A DNA stretch of 34,150 bases from Chryseobacterium gleum (GCA_945870885.1 CAMBTR010000006.1:1-34150), one strand, 5' to 3'. Counted from the stretch's first letter, positions 16,701 through 26,604 are shown. The notes: generated by a model not told the origin, from the letters alone. Translations and numbers: made by a program.

Positions 16701-17450
16701 GGGTTGTTGGTGAAGGAGTATAACAAGATGATTGTGGAGTTAGAGAACAGTTTGAATTTGTTGGCCGAAAGTGAACGTCAGGGTGCATGGAGGGAGATGG
16801 CAAAACAGGTGGCGCACGAGATAAAAAATCCATTAACGCCGATGCGATTGTCGTTGCAGCATTTGCAGTTTTCATTGCAGCGCAACGATGAGAATTTGAA
16901 GGATAAGATTCAGAAAACGAGTGAGTTATTGATACGTCAGATTGATTCTTTGAGTCAGATGGCGGAGGAATTTAGTTCGTTTGCTAAGATGCCTGAGCCC
17001 AAGTTGGAGCGGGTGAATTTGGTGCAGGTGGTGTCGGATGCGGTGTTGTTGTTGGGCAAGGAAAGTGATATGCCAATTGAGTGGAAGTTTGCCAGCGACG
17101 ATGTGCATGTGCAAGCGGATCCATTGCAGTTGGGTAGGGTGTTTACGAATATTCTAAAGAATGCCATTCAGTCGATTCCGGAGGGAAGGACGGGTGAGAT
17201 TGCTGCTGAGTTGAAGTTGAAGGACAAAAGGGTAGTGGTTGAGTTTCGGGATAACGGGAAGGGAATTCCTGAATCGTTGCGGGATAAGATTTTCTCACCA
17301 AATTTTTCTACGAAAAATTCTGGGATGGGGTTGGGTCTTGCGATTTCTAAGAAGATTGTGGAGCAGTTGGGTGGAAGCATAGCTTACCAGACCAAGGTGG
17401 GTGAGGGTACTACATTTACGATAGAGTTGCCTGTAGTTCAGGTCGACTAG
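13734..17450 (+). CDS. Large NtrY-like membrane sensor histidine kinase
   Basis: A 1238-residue two-component sensor. One membrane helix near residues 7-25 is followed by an extracytoplasmic region, then about eight closely spaced helices (about 205-460), a second extracytoplasmic region, a helix near 700-725, another near 765-785, a third sensor segment, and a last helix (about 935-955) leading into HAMP (LVAQRIALPLNLIRKQLA). The histidine box is QVAHEIKNPLTPMRLSL, with phospho-acceptor His near 1027; the N box (LKNAIQSI), G1 (DNGKGIP) and G2 (GMGLGLAIS) of the ATPase domain follow. The EIKNPLTPM form is typical of NtrY-type kinases. No response regulator is adjacent. The signal sensed is unknown. 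The last 1.5 kb is markedly G/T-rich compared with the first part. Confidence 0.92.
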   Translation: MNRFQRNTLLLILGAMLVAVGQVFMIREQNLGAEKGLMNLSNRIEESMINAQALILQVDDSIDKKEQLLVKSTHLDWAGYERLSQTLQTQGVDFFVYEFGQPVFWSTQNFQISPNFEKPIELQKQGNMFVAVYHRQRDGKSFAYVLPLIEAKEISYTQSSVFQNSNVVEYSISRNPVENSTPVIVPDMELFYLVVSNYQHPYWFDILFLLGALMISAAVFGITKSSKFHLLAVGGLFATWLGVYWLFSHGYTLETLRSTPLFSHELFFASQSGGSLGELIFITVLGLFVVSSLVRWLEQWIQKSGQPLAGFVLSNLAMQASLWMLVWLLLNGVNLVHLGRINLDFQQFHRLTLFSFIAVATLAVQWVAFYRLNGFAWSVLQVQSTWIVRLISVAQAMPPLVFVYITPDLTDIFPYWMGFIAAWIGFEWWMKDRKDWMRVVLRVVFAGILISSLFAKESAIKEKRTRRYLAENLLQGTDIETAERLKKTESMLLVDKGIVDYYTCTDETKAEFEKRLRELYFGPYLADFEVNFLDFNSLGKSYRQENSYDYPAISQLVRGEDCVPVTTNFVKVNNYKLKGSFIGRFDVSSAVGYHGVFFVILSPRLSSMEGRLSDLFNRNVLEPLYADNQYSFAIYNNNRLNYSYGSVDYPLDNRWHGKYNDSMAANDGGGKGFLLAEGVSHFVLTDGLNNTVVLSRSQIDFIGSITGFTVLGLGGILLVLLYYFVLWLRQHIIVMGDITGKKLKLLKNLRSRMPMGNQGELFIANRLQLYVTWMVFATFLVVLFVTVNYFVRNYSETQKDGLRQKANEIASKLSSKVNIDAVYDKYQTGLVYDLAEYYNTDINLYRADGTLLVSTNDRLIEESVRGRLMNPSVYRKMSNLGSSTSLINESLGDLDYISSYTALLNKDLKVKGYLNLPYFSNRKDLYRDISEYAVTIINLFALVFAIMIVIAYLVAQRIALPLNLIRKQLASIKIGERNQPLDWDKNDEIGLLVKEYNKMIVELENSLNLLAESERQGAWREMAKQVAHEIKNPLTPMRLSLQHLQFSLQRNDENLKDKIQKTSELLIRQIDSLSQMAEEFSSFAKMPEPKLERVNLVQVVSDAVLLLGKESDMPIEWKFASDDVHVQADPLQLGRVFTNILKNAIQSIPEGRTGEIAAELKLKDKRVVVEFRDNGKGIPESLRDKIFSPNFSTKNSGMGLGLAISKKIVEQLGGSIAYQTKVGEGTTFTIELPVVQVD

Positions 17451-17456
17451 GGTGTC

Positions 17457-18437
17457 TTATTCGGGCCGGTATTTGAGGGCCAAATCTATTTGTGCGATGA
17501 GTTTTTTGAGGCCGGCGCGTTGCATGGCTGATTTCTTGAGTTGGGATTTGATTCGCGCTGGCTCAGTCAAGGCTTCTTTCCATTGCGAATTGTTCCAGCT
17601 GATCATTTCACGGGGTTCAAATCGAGGCTCTTGATTGGGTTGGGAGAATTTGTTCCAAGGGCATACATCCTGACAAATATCGCAGCCATAGGCCCACTGG
17701 CCTGTATTTGTGACGAGCGATTCGTCCTGAGTGGTAGTTGCCAAATCAACGCTGGGCCATGTTTTATCCTCGATGGTGAGGTAGGAAATACATCGATTGG
17801 AATCTATCACTTGGGGTTGGACGATGGCCTGTGTTGGACAAGCATCTATACAAGCAGTACATTCACCGCAGTGGTCGGTTTGTTGTTGGTCGGGCTCAAG
17901 TTCCAGGTTGCAAATAATCTCCGCCAAAAAGAAAAAACTACCCACGCCCTTTCTCAGAAGGAGGCTATTTTTCCCAATCCATCCAAGTCCCGCTCGCTCA
18001 GCCCACTGTCGTTCCATTACCGGTGCACTATCTACAAATGCCCTGCCTTCGAAATCTGGGATCCGGGCTTGAATTTCCCCCATCAAAACAAACAACTTCT
18101 CTTTGATGACGTGGTGATAATCATCGCCCCAAGCATATCTTGCGATTTTGGGTGCGCTGATGTCTACATCCGTTTTTAGTTGTTTTGGGAAGTAGTTGTA
18201 GGCAAAGCAAATGACCGTTTTTGCACCTTCTACGAGCAACGATGGGTTGAGTCGCTTCTGGAAATGATTTTCCATGTAAGCCATCTTTCCATGAAATCCT
18301 TTTTCTAGCCAATCTGTAAGTTGTGACTCGGTTTCGTGCAGTTTCTCCGCGCGCGCAAATCCACTGGCCAAAAAACCATGTTTTTCAGCCAGGGCCGATA
18401 TGAATTCCTTTTGGTCTAAAGTGTTTTGCACTGCCAC
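17457..18437 (-). CDS. queG: Epoxyqueuosine reductase
   Basis: Carries out the last step of queuosine synthesis in tRNA, reducing epoxyqueuosine with a cobalamin cofactor and two [4Fe-4S] clusters. The 326-residue protein has the QueG N-terminal domain (EKGFHGKMAYMENHFQKRLNP), the active-site region FVDSAPVMERQWAERAGLGW, the ferredoxin motif CGECTACIDACP (about 192-203), and the second motif YGCDICQDVCPWNKF (about 247-260). The start is a GTG at 18437, 13 bases after the ruvB stop, with another GTG two codons later. It is the probable last gene of the operon ligA to queG. The B12 dependence of QueG is notable beside the B12-regulated locus at 31160, but they are not linked physically. Confidence 0.96.
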   Translation of the reverse strand: MAVQNTLDQKEFISALAEKHGFLASGFARAEKLHETESQLTDWLEKGFHGKMAYMENHFQKRLNPSLLVEGAKTVICFAYNYFPKQLKTDVDISAPKIARYAWGDDYHHVIKEKLFVLMGEIQARIPDFEGRAFVDSAPVMERQWAERAGLGWIGKNSLLLRKGVGSFFFLAEIICNLELEPDQQQTDHCGECTACIDACPTQAIVQPQVIDSNRCISYLTIEDKTWPSVDLATTTQDESLVTNTGQWAYGCDICQDVCPWNKFSQPNQEPRFEPREMISWNNSQWKEALTEPARIKSQLKKSAMQRAGLKKLIAQIDLALKYRPE

Positions 18438-18450
18438 AAAAATAGGGGCA

Positions 18451-19479
18451 TTACAACAACGTATTGCCGCCGGGGTATCTGGGGTCCAATTTGCCCAAAT
18501 GACGGAATGCCAATGCTGTGGCTTCTCTGCCTCTTGCAGTTCGCTGCAAATAGCCTTCTTGGATCAAGAATGGTTCGTATACTTCTTCAATCGTGCCAGC
18601 ATCTTCCCCAACAGCGGTTGCAATGGTGTTTAGTCCAACCGGACCGCCTTTGAATTTCTCAATGATGGTGCTCAAAATCTTGTTATCCATCTCGTCTAAG
18701 CCATTGGCATCCACATTTAATGCTTTCAACGCAAATTTTGCGATATCTAAAGTGATGGTTCCATCGCCTTTGATTTGGGCGAAATCACGGGTTCTTCTGA
18801 GTAATGCATTGGCTATACGCGGTGTACCACGACTTCTACGTGCAATTTCAAATGCTGCTTCCTCTACGATGGGCGTTTGCAGAATGTGAGCACTTCGGCC
18901 TACGATGTTGGTAAGCGTAGCGGCATCGTAGTATTCTAAACGACAATTGATGCCAAAACGAGCGCGCAAAGGAGATGTCAATAAGCCGCTTCGCGTAGTA
19001 GCACCCACCAAAGTAAATGGCTGCAAAGCGATTTGTACACTCCTGGCATTTGGGCCGGTATCGATCATGATATCGATCCGATAATCTTCCATCGCAGAAT
19101 ACAAATACTCTTCCACCACCGGACTCAAACGATGTATTTCATCAATGAACAGCACATCGCCTTCTTGTAAATTGGTAAGCAATCCCGCCAAGTCGCCTGG
19201 CTTTTCTAAAACGGGCCCTGAGGTAATTTTCATGCTGCTGCCCATTTCGTTGGCAACAATAAAACTCAAGGTAGTTTTTCCCAAACCTGGAGGGCCATGA
19301 AGTAGGATGTGGTCCAAGGCTTCCCCACGCATTTTGGCCGCCTCGACGAAAATTTTGAGGTTCTCAATGATTTTGGGCTGACCGGTGAAATCGCCAAAGT
19401 CAGCCGGACGCAAAACCTTTTCAATGTCCTTGTCGGAATTGCTCATGTTTTCTGCGTTTGCATCTAAATTGGGATTCAT
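18451..19479 (-). CDS. ruvB: Holliday junction branch migration helicase RuvB
   Basis: The AAA+ motor that drives branch migration with RuvA during recombination repair. The 342-residue protein has Walker [11 protein letters not shown] (61-70), Walker [11 protein letters not shown], sensor 1 GATTRSG, arginine-finger region PLRARFG, and the C-terminal winged helix ([15 protein letters not shown], then [17 protein letters not shown]). An N-terminal extension of about 15 residues precedes the conserved core; an alternative ATG at codon 12 exists. It lies 40 bases after dapA and 13 before queG. Neither ruvA nor ruvC is in the window. Confidence 0.98.
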   Translation of the reverse strand: MNPNLDANAENMSNSDKDIEKVLRPADFGDFTGQPKIIENLKIFVEAAKMRGEALDHILLHGPPGLGKTTLSFIVANEMGSSMKITSGPVLEKPGDLAGLLTNLQEGDVLFIDEIHRLSPVVEEYLYSAMEDYRIDIMIDTGPNARSVQIALQPFTLVGATTRSGLLTSPLRARFGINCRLEYYDAATLTNIVGRSAHILQTPIVEEAAFEIARRSRGTPRIANALLRRTRDFAQIKGDGTITLDIAKFALKALNVDANGLDEMDNKILSTIIEKFKGGPVGLNTIATAVGEDAGTIEEVYEPFLIQEGYLQRTARGREATALAFRHLGKLDPRYPGGNTLL

Positions 19480-19519
19480 TTTCGTGGGATTGGGTGTTCT
19501 GAAAGGATATGTGCTTTAT

Positions 19520-20395
19520 TTAATCGGCAATATGGGCCAATTTTCTCAAATTCTGATCAACTTGGTCGTTGACTTGCCACAATGGGGGTCTTACGGCCGT
19601 TCCGCAGAGTTGTTTTTCGTTTAACATGGTTTTGATCCCGCCTGGACTTCCATCGGCGAATATCGCAATGGATGATTCCAATACCCTTTCATGCGCTGCT
19701 CTTGCTGCAGTAAAATCACCTTGTAATGCGGATTTCACCATGCCTGAGAACATTTTTGGGAATATATGGTTGATCACAGAGATTACGCCACTTCCGCCGC
19801 AAGCTAGGATAGGGAAAGTAAGCCCATCGTCTCCACTGATAACCAAAAAATCCGCTGGTTTGTCTTTGAGAATTGTCATTACCTGCTCCATGTTCCCGCT
19901 GGCCTCTTTTGTAGCAACGATGTTCGGATGTCTCGCCAACTCCAATTGGGTTGAGGCGGTCATGTTGCTGCCCGTTCTTCCTGGTACATTGTATAAAATC
20001 ACTGGCAAGGGAGAAGCATTAGCCACCTCGGTATAGTGGTAAATAATTCCCTGTTGATTGGGCTTGTTATAATAGGGTGATACGCTTAAAATGGCGGTTA
20101 AACCATCGGTATCCAACGACTTAAGCTGTTCTACCACATCAGAAGTGTTGTTGCCACCCACGCCCAAAACCAAAGGCAATCGACCTGCGTTTGCTTTTTT
20201 GATGTGTGAAACAACGGCGCTCTTTTCTTCGTTCGATAGCGTAGCGCTTTCACCGGTAGTGCCCAACATGACAAAGTAGTTGGTTCCGCCAGCAATCTGT
20301 TGCTCAATGATTCTGCTTAAAGCATCAAAATCAATGCTGTAATCGTTGTTGAATGGCGTGATCAATGCCGTGCCTGTTCCAATGAGTTCTTTCAT
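19520..20395 (-). CDS. dapA: 4-Hydroxy-tetrahydrodipicolinate synthase
   Basis: Condenses pyruvate with aspartate semialdehyde in the lysine/diaminopimelate pathway. The 291-residue TIM-barrel protein has the GTTGESATLS motif (threonines of the proton relay), YNVPGRTG (catalytic Tyr), and the Schiff-base lysine in VATKEASGN. The ATG overlaps the TGA of the upstream gene by four bases (ATGA, 20392-20395), indicating translational coupling. It sits between a probable DUF6913 gene and ruvB in a long minus-strand operon that mixes DNA repair and cell-wall precursor genes. Confidence 0.97.
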   Translation of the reverse strand: MKELIGTGTALITPFNNDYSIDFDALSRIIEQQIAGGTNYFVMLGTTGESATLSNEEKSAVVSHIKKANAGRLPLVLGVGGNNTSDVVEQLKSLDTDGLTAILSVSPYYNKPNQQGIIYHYTEVANASPLPVILYNVPGRTGSNMTASTQLELARHPNIVATKEASGNMEQVMTILKDKPADFLVISGDDGLTFPILACGGSGVISVINHIFPKMFSGMVKSALQGDFTAARAAHERVLESSIAIFADGSPGGIKTMLNEKQLCGTAVRPPLWQVNDQVDQNLRKLAHIAD

Positions 20396-20940
20396 GCCAA
20401 TTTATTCAAGTGTTCCTTTAAATCACAAAGGTACTGATTCATGCTGTTCTTCTCAGTAGGTTTGATTAATACGTCGTAGTTTCCAAGGTGTTTTGCATTG
20501 TAGGGCCCCACTTTGCATGCTGCTTTACAAACCGATGCCATTCCCAAAAATTGCCAATTCCCGTTTAGGTCGAGCGATATGAAAAAATCTGTTTCCTGCA
20601 ACAGCACATTTTTGAGGTCTTCCGCCTTAGGAAATCCGGTGCGATCAAAGTCCCATTTGCCCACGTGATACGTATTGACTTCCGGCACCAATGGGGTTTC
20701 TTCGGTAGTTTTTACATTGAAATACACAATGCGAATGACTTGTTTACCGGCATTTTTTAAATATTCGATGTATTCTTTGATGGCTTTCGTCTCTGCGGGC
20801 GAACAACTGCTGTCCCAAACCAAAATAAAACGGGTCGCTTTGTTGAAATTGGGCGCATATTTCAATTTGCCAAATTCCTTGGCCTTGTGCTGATGCAATT
20901 TTGCGATAACCCTTGAAACCAATCCGTCGTTGTTGCTCAT
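20392..20940 (-). CDS. Probable DUF6913 family protein
   Basis: A 182-residue soluble protein without signal peptide. It has an alpha/beta look: RFILVWDSSCSPAETKAIKEY, then VIRIVYFNV, DFFISLDLNGNWQFLGMASVCKAACKVGPY and YDVLIKPTEKNSMNQY. The spacing between ligA and dapA and the C-terminal pattern (LIKPT, then a final helix) match a family of unknown function in Bacteroidota that I recall as DUF6913; the family number should be checked. It is 11 bases after ligA and overlaps dapA by four bases. Three cysteines sit close to the centre (SVCKAACK and SSCSP), but no metal site is evident. Confidence 0.8.
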   Translation of the reverse strand: MSNNDGLVSRVIAKLHQHKAKEFGKLKYAPNFNKATRFILVWDSSCSPAETKAIKEYIEYLKNAGKQVIRIVYFNVKTTEETPLVPEVNTYHVGKWDFDRTGFPKAEDLKNVLLQETDFFISLDLNGNWQFLGMASVCKAACKVGPYNAKHLGNYDVLIKPTEKNSMNQYLCDLKEHLNKLA

Positions 20941-20951
20941 GTCTGTTTTTT

Positions 20952-23027
<2,076 letters not shown>

Positions 23028-23105
23028 TCACAATTTAATGAATATTTTGGGTGAAATTTTTTGCTCCCACGGATTTGTGGTTACTTGCGGCATCAATTAA
23101 AAATT

Positions 23106-23612
23106 ATGTCGACTTTGGCCATTTCCCCCAATCACGTTGTAGGCATCGCTTACACTCTTACAGTTGCCGATGGCGAAGTCGTTGACTTTGCTGACGTAGC
23201 TTCTCCTTTATTATTTATTCACGGCATTGGCCAGACAATTGAAGCATTTGATGATAAATTGAATGGCTTGAAAGTGGGCGATACTTTTGATTTTGGGTTG
23301 GACGCTGCCAATGGGTATGGTGAACTTGATCCTAAGTTGGTGGTTGATTTGCCAAAATCAATTTTTGAAGGGGAGGATATTCCTGAGGATGTTTTGGAGA
23401 TCGATGCTGTGTTGCCATTGCAAGATTCAGAAGGCAATCCTTTGGACGGTCGCGTTGTTGAAATCGGTGAGGATTTTGTTAAGGTGGATTTGAATCATCC
23501 TTTGGCGGGTGAGGATTTGCATTTTAAGGGTGAAATTCTTTCGGTTCGCGAAGCCACTGAAGAAGAGTTGGAGCACGGCCATGTTCATGGCGAAGGCGGT
23601 CATCACCACTAA
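23106..23612 (+). CDS. slyD: FKBP-type peptidyl-prolyl isomerase, SlyD-like
   Basis: A prolyl isomerase and chaperone, often also a metal carrier. The 168-residue protein shows the FKBP core split by the insert-in-flap chaperone domain: VGIAYTLTVADGEVVD, LLFIHGIGQTIEAFDDKLNG, then the insert (GYGELDPKLVVDLPKS to VVEIGEDFVKVDLNHPLAG) and the return strand DLHFKGEILSVREAT. It ends in a histidine-rich tail (HGHVHGEGGHHH), which in the family binds nickel and similar metals. ATG 23106 is chosen because it gives the normal SlyD start; the longer frame from 23061 adds unrelated residues. It converges on dnaE with 22 bases between stops. Confidence 0.95.
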   Translation: MSTLAISPNHVVGIAYTLTVADGEVVDFADVASPLLFIHGIGQTIEAFDDKLNGLKVGDTFDFGLDAANGYGELDPKLVVDLPKSIFEGEDIPEDVLEIDAVLPLQDSEGNPLDGRVVEIGEDFVKVDLNHPLAGEDLHFKGEILSVREATEEELEHGHVHGEGGHHH

Positions 23613-23618
23613 TCGTTT

Positions 23619-23628
23619 GCCCTAGGGC
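23619..23628. terminator. Possible short bidirectional terminator
   Basis: GCCCTAGGGC is a perfect palindrome between the convergent slyD and dnaE stops, flanked by TTT on both sides. The arms are only 4-5 bp, so this is a weak candidate. Confidence 0.3.
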
Positions 23629-23634
23629 TTTCAT

Positions 23635-26604
23635 TTATTTTGTTTCTTCTGCGTAGCGCGGATCGGTTTGGTATGGGATTTTTTTCATCCGACTGACGTC
23701 GATATTAAAAACGCCAAAGTCTTCGGTGATTTGGCCCCAGAGTCTGTAGATGCCTCTTCCGTGGAAGGGATATGCTTGCACGGTGGGCGGGAAGTGTATG
23801 CTATCAAAATAATTTCCTTCTGCATCTAGCCAAGTGCCAAAATTCATCTCTTTGCCGCCTACGGTTCTGGTGGGTTTTACGGTGACGAGGTAGCCTTCCA
23901 TAATTACGAATTTCTTTAACATATTGGCGAAGTGTTTTCCCCGGATTTTGGATAGGTGGGGCAGGGTTTCATCGTGTGGAAAGGGCGCGCCTTGCATCAA
24001 ATGGAAAGGGTTGCAGAGAGAAAATCCCAGAAGATTCCGTTCGTCGTGTGCAATTTCTAGCCAAGAATCTTCTAGGCTTGGCAGTTGGTATTCTTTGGGC
24101 GCTTCTAGGAAAAGTTTTTGGGTTTGGGCGACGGGTTTTTTGTTGTTTCCGTAGAGGGCGTGGGCTTCCCACATGAGGGCTTTTCTGCTTTTTTTCCAGC
24201 ACCTACAGGCGCCAATTTGGATGAGGATTTTGAGTTGTTCTAGGCCGGGTTCAACGCGTTGTTTGAATTCGCTGAGGTTTGTAAATAGGCCATCGGCGTT
24301 GCGGGCTTGCAAAAGGCGTTGTATGCAACTCTGCTCCATGCTATCGATGAGGCCAAGTCCTAGCCAAAGCGTTTTTTCTTGGATTCGGGTGAGGGCTTCG
24401 CTGTGATTGATGCATGGAGCTTGGATGTTGGCTCCGCTCTTTCTTGCTGCGTGCACGTAGAATTCTGTTCGATAGAAGCCTCCGAAGTTGTTGATTACGG
24501 CGGTATAGAATTCCAAGGGGTAGTAGGCTTTGAGATAGAGGCTTTGGTAACTTTCTACTGCGTAACTGGCGCTATGTCCTTTGGCGAAGCTATAGCCGGC
24601 GAAACTTTCGATTTGATGCCAAACCTCGGCGATGAGCTCGGGTTTATGTCCTTTTTGTGCGGCCGATTCGAAGAATTTATCTTGCACTTTTTGAAACTCC
24701 TCTCTGCTGCGAAATTTTCCACTCATGCCACGTCGTAGCACATCGCTTTCGCCCAATCCAAGGCCGGCGAAGTGGTGGGCGACTTTAATCACGTCTTCTT
24801 GGTAGACCATGATACCATAGGTTTCGGGCATCAGGTCCCAAAGGACGGGGTGAGCTTCTTTTCGTTTTTCGGGCTGTATATGTCGTTCAATGAACGTGCG
24901 CATCATTCCGCTCCGGGCTACGCCCGGGCGGATGACGCTGCTGGCAGCGACCAATGTTAGGTAGTCGTTGCATTTGAGTTTTCTCAGTAGCTGTCGCATC
25001 GCCGGACTTTCAACGTAAAAGCACCCCGTGGTATGTCCGCTTTCGATCAATCTCCGGATGATGGGATCGTCCTTAAACGCTTGAATTTGGTGAATGTCGA
25101 TGTCGATTCCGCGGTTTTGCTTAACGTAGATAATGGCATCTTTGATGTGTCCAAGTCCGCGTTGGGATAGGATATCGAACTTGGCGATGCCGAGGTCTTC
25201 GGCTTCGAGCATGCTAAACTGTACCACGGGAAATCCTTTGGGTGGCAGGAAGGTGGCGCTATAGTGGTGAATGTGTATTTCGGGGATGAGGATGCCGCCC
25301 ACGTGGATACTGAGGTGGTTGGGGAGGTTGTGGATGCGATGGGCGTGTTTGAGTAGGGTTGCGTTTTTCTCGGTGGAGTGTTTGTTGAGTAGCGCATCGA
25401 TTTCGGCTTTGGGCAGGCCAAATACTTTACCGAGTTCGCGAATAACGGCATTGCTTTGAAAGGTGCTATAGGTAGCCAGGAGTGCAGCGCCATGGTCTTT
25501 GTATTTGTTGAGGATGTAGGCGGTAACGTGGTCTCTGTCTTGCCACGAAAAGTCGAGGTCGAAGTCGGGCGGACTGCTCCGATGCGGGTTGATAAATCGT
25601 TCGAAGTAGAGGTCGAGGTGTATGGGATCCACATCCGTAATTCTAAGGCAGTAGGCAACCACGGAGTTAGCGCCGGAGCCACGGCCGACGTAGAAGTAGT
25701 TGTTTTCTCTAGCGAATCTACAGATGTCCCAATTGATAAGGAAGTAGGGGGTAAATCCTAGTTCGTAGATCATTTGCATTTCCTTTTCCAGTCGTTGTGT
25801 GGTTTGGAAGGTATAGTTGGGGTATCGGTAGTGGAGGCCTTGGGTGGCAAGTTCTCTCAGCATTCGGAAGTCTTGGTTTAGGTTTCCGGAGAAGGTTTTT
25901 TTATTTTGAGGGGTATTCCATTGGAGGTCCCAGGCGCAGCCTTCGCAGAAGGCCTGCGCCTGGGAGATGAGGGAAGGGGTTGCGGCAAATTTTGAAAAAA
26001 TTTGCCGCAGGGGCGCCCATTTCTGCCACGGCGCAGCCGTGGCAGAAATGGGCAACTTCGTTACCAAACAATTGTGATCAATGCACCGCAATAATTTGTG
26101 CGTCTCAAAATCAATCTCGTCCCGAAATGTCACCGTGTGCCAAGCAATCATCGGCAAGGAAAAATTCCGATTCTTCGCCAGTCGCAATTGAGGCAGCACC
26201 TCGGCATGGATTGCGATTGCGTTCCCTGGTCCTTCTTTTTTGTAGGTATAAACCACCTTGACCGACAAAAACGTGGGTGGATAGGTAGGGAAGGGTTTGT
26301 GGTTCATCAGGTGATCCGATAAAAAAGCGTTGATTTCGGCAAAGCTGCTCTGCGAGGTGCTTATTAGAATATATAGCGGTTCATCCCCATTGCGAATGTC
26401 GACCCCCACCAAAGGCATAATGTGTTTTGTGTCTCTGGCAGCCCTTAAAAAATTACTCACCCCCGTTACCGTGTTGATGTCGGCCAATAATACCGGTACA
26501 CGAAACCCCATAGAAATGGCCTCGGATTCGCAGCGTTGCACGATCTCTTCCGGCGAAATCAACCCGTAACGCATGCTGAAATGAGAGTGGAAGTGGAAAA
26601 TCAT
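23635..26604 (-). CDS. DNA polymerase III alpha subunit, short paralogue (DnaE2/error-prone-like)
   Basis: A C-family DNA polymerase of 989 residues, shorter than the replicative DnaE of E. coli (about 1160) and of Bacteroidota. The N-terminal PHP domain starts FHFHSHFSMRYG; the polymerase core includes YVGRGSGANSVVAYCL and the catalytic PDFDLDFSW, followed by LSIHVGGI, VIRPGVARSGMM, VYQEDVIKVAHHFAG and GYSFAKGHSASYAVESYQSLYLKAYYP. A helix-hairpin-helix segment and an OB-like domain close the protein. This short form fits the secondary, damage-tolerance group better than the main replicase, but no imuA, imuB or lexA gene is next to it. Several strong hairpins lie inside the frame (24903-24949, 25928-26053). 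The start ATG at 26604 gives the expected PHP N-terminus. Confidence 0.9.
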   Translation of the reverse strand: MIFHFHSHFSMRYGLISPEEIVQRCESEAISMGFRVPVLLADINTVTGVSNFLRAARDTKHIMPLVGVDIRNGDEPLYILISTSQSSFAEINAFLSDHLMNHKPFPTYPPTFLSVKVVYTYKKEGPGNAIAIHAEVLPQLRLAKNRNFSLPMIAWHTVTFRDEIDFETHKLLRCIDHNCLVTKLPISATAAPWQKWAPLRQIFSKFAATPSLISQAQAFCEGCAWDLQWNTPQNKKTFSGNLNQDFRMLRELATQGLHYRYPNYTFQTTQRLEKEMQMIYELGFTPYFLINWDICRFARENNYFYVGRGSGANSVVAYCLRITDVDPIHLDLYFERFINPHRSSPPDFDLDFSWQDRDHVTAYILNKYKDHGAALLATYSTFQSNAVIRELGKVFGLPKAEIDALLNKHSTEKNATLLKHAHRIHNLPNHLSIHVGGILIPEIHIHHYSATFLPPKGFPVVQFSMLEAEDLGIAKFDILSQRGLGHIKDAIIYVKQNRGIDIDIHQIQAFKDDPIIRRLIESGHTTGCFYVESPAMRQLLRKLKCNDYLTLVAASSVIRPGVARSGMMRTFIERHIQPEKRKEAHPVLWDLMPETYGIMVYQEDVIKVAHHFAGLGLGESDVLRRGMSGKFRSREEFQKVQDKFFESAAQKGHKPELIAEVWHQIESFAGYSFAKGHSASYAVESYQSLYLKAYYPLEFYTAVINNFGGFYRTEFYVHAARKSGANIQAPCINHSEALTRIQEKTLWLGLGLIDSMEQSCIQRLLQARNADGLFTNLSEFKQRVEPGLEQLKILIQIGACRCWKKSRKALMWEAHALYGNNKKPVAQTQKLFLEAPKEYQLPSLEDSWLEIAHDERNLLGFSLCNPFHLMQGAPFPHDETLPHLSKIRGKHFANMLKKFVIMEGYLVTVKPTRTVGGKEMNFGTWLDAEGNYFDSIHFPPTVQAYPFHGRGIYRLWGQITEDFGVFNIDVSRMKKIPYQTDPRYAEETK
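24903..24949. other. Two abutting intragenic hairpins in dnaE
   Basis: 24903-24935: CCGGGC/GCCCGG with loop TAC, extended by CCGC/GCGG and TCAT/ATGA with single bulged T bases at 24912 and 24907 (14 bp in all). It is followed at once by CGCTGC-TG-GCAGCG (24936-24949). Both encode the conserved VIRPGVARSGMM region. On the minus strand the first loop reads GTA. Confidence 0.65.
25928..25965. other. Intragenic hairpin 1 of the dnaE cluster
   Basis: TCCCAGGCGCAG plus CCTTC (25928-25944), loop GCA (25945-25947), GAAGG, a bulged C (25953), and CTGCGCCTGGGA (25954-25965): 17 bp with one bulge. It encodes a weakly conserved linker (about residues 213-226). Confidence 0.9.
25981..26009. other. Intragenic hairpin 2 of the dnaE cluster
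   Basis: TGCGGCAAATTTT (25981-25993), loop GAA, AAAATTTGCCGCA (25997-26009): a perfect 13-bp stem, 15 bases after hairpin 1, in the same linker (about residues 199-208). Confidence 0.92.
26015..26053. other. Intragenic hairpin 3 of the dnaE cluster, perfect 18 bp
   Basis: GCCCATTTCTGCCACGGC (26015-26032), loop GCA (26033-26035), and its exact reverse complement at 26036-26053. This is the strongest inverted repeat in the window. It encodes PISATAAPWQKWA (about residues 184-197), directly after the conserved IDHNCLVTKL. Confidence 0.95.

Noticed and set aside
17669-17720. Nested inverted repeats (ACAAATA/TATTTGT around AGGCC/GGCCT) in queG
   Set aside because: Short arms and a long loop in a conserved cysteine motif; not clearly above chance.
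25928-26053. Integron attC sites or REP elements as an explanation for the dnaE hairpins
   Set aside because: No core recombination sites, integrase or cassette structure, and the stems differ in sequence and lie within one continuous reading frame.
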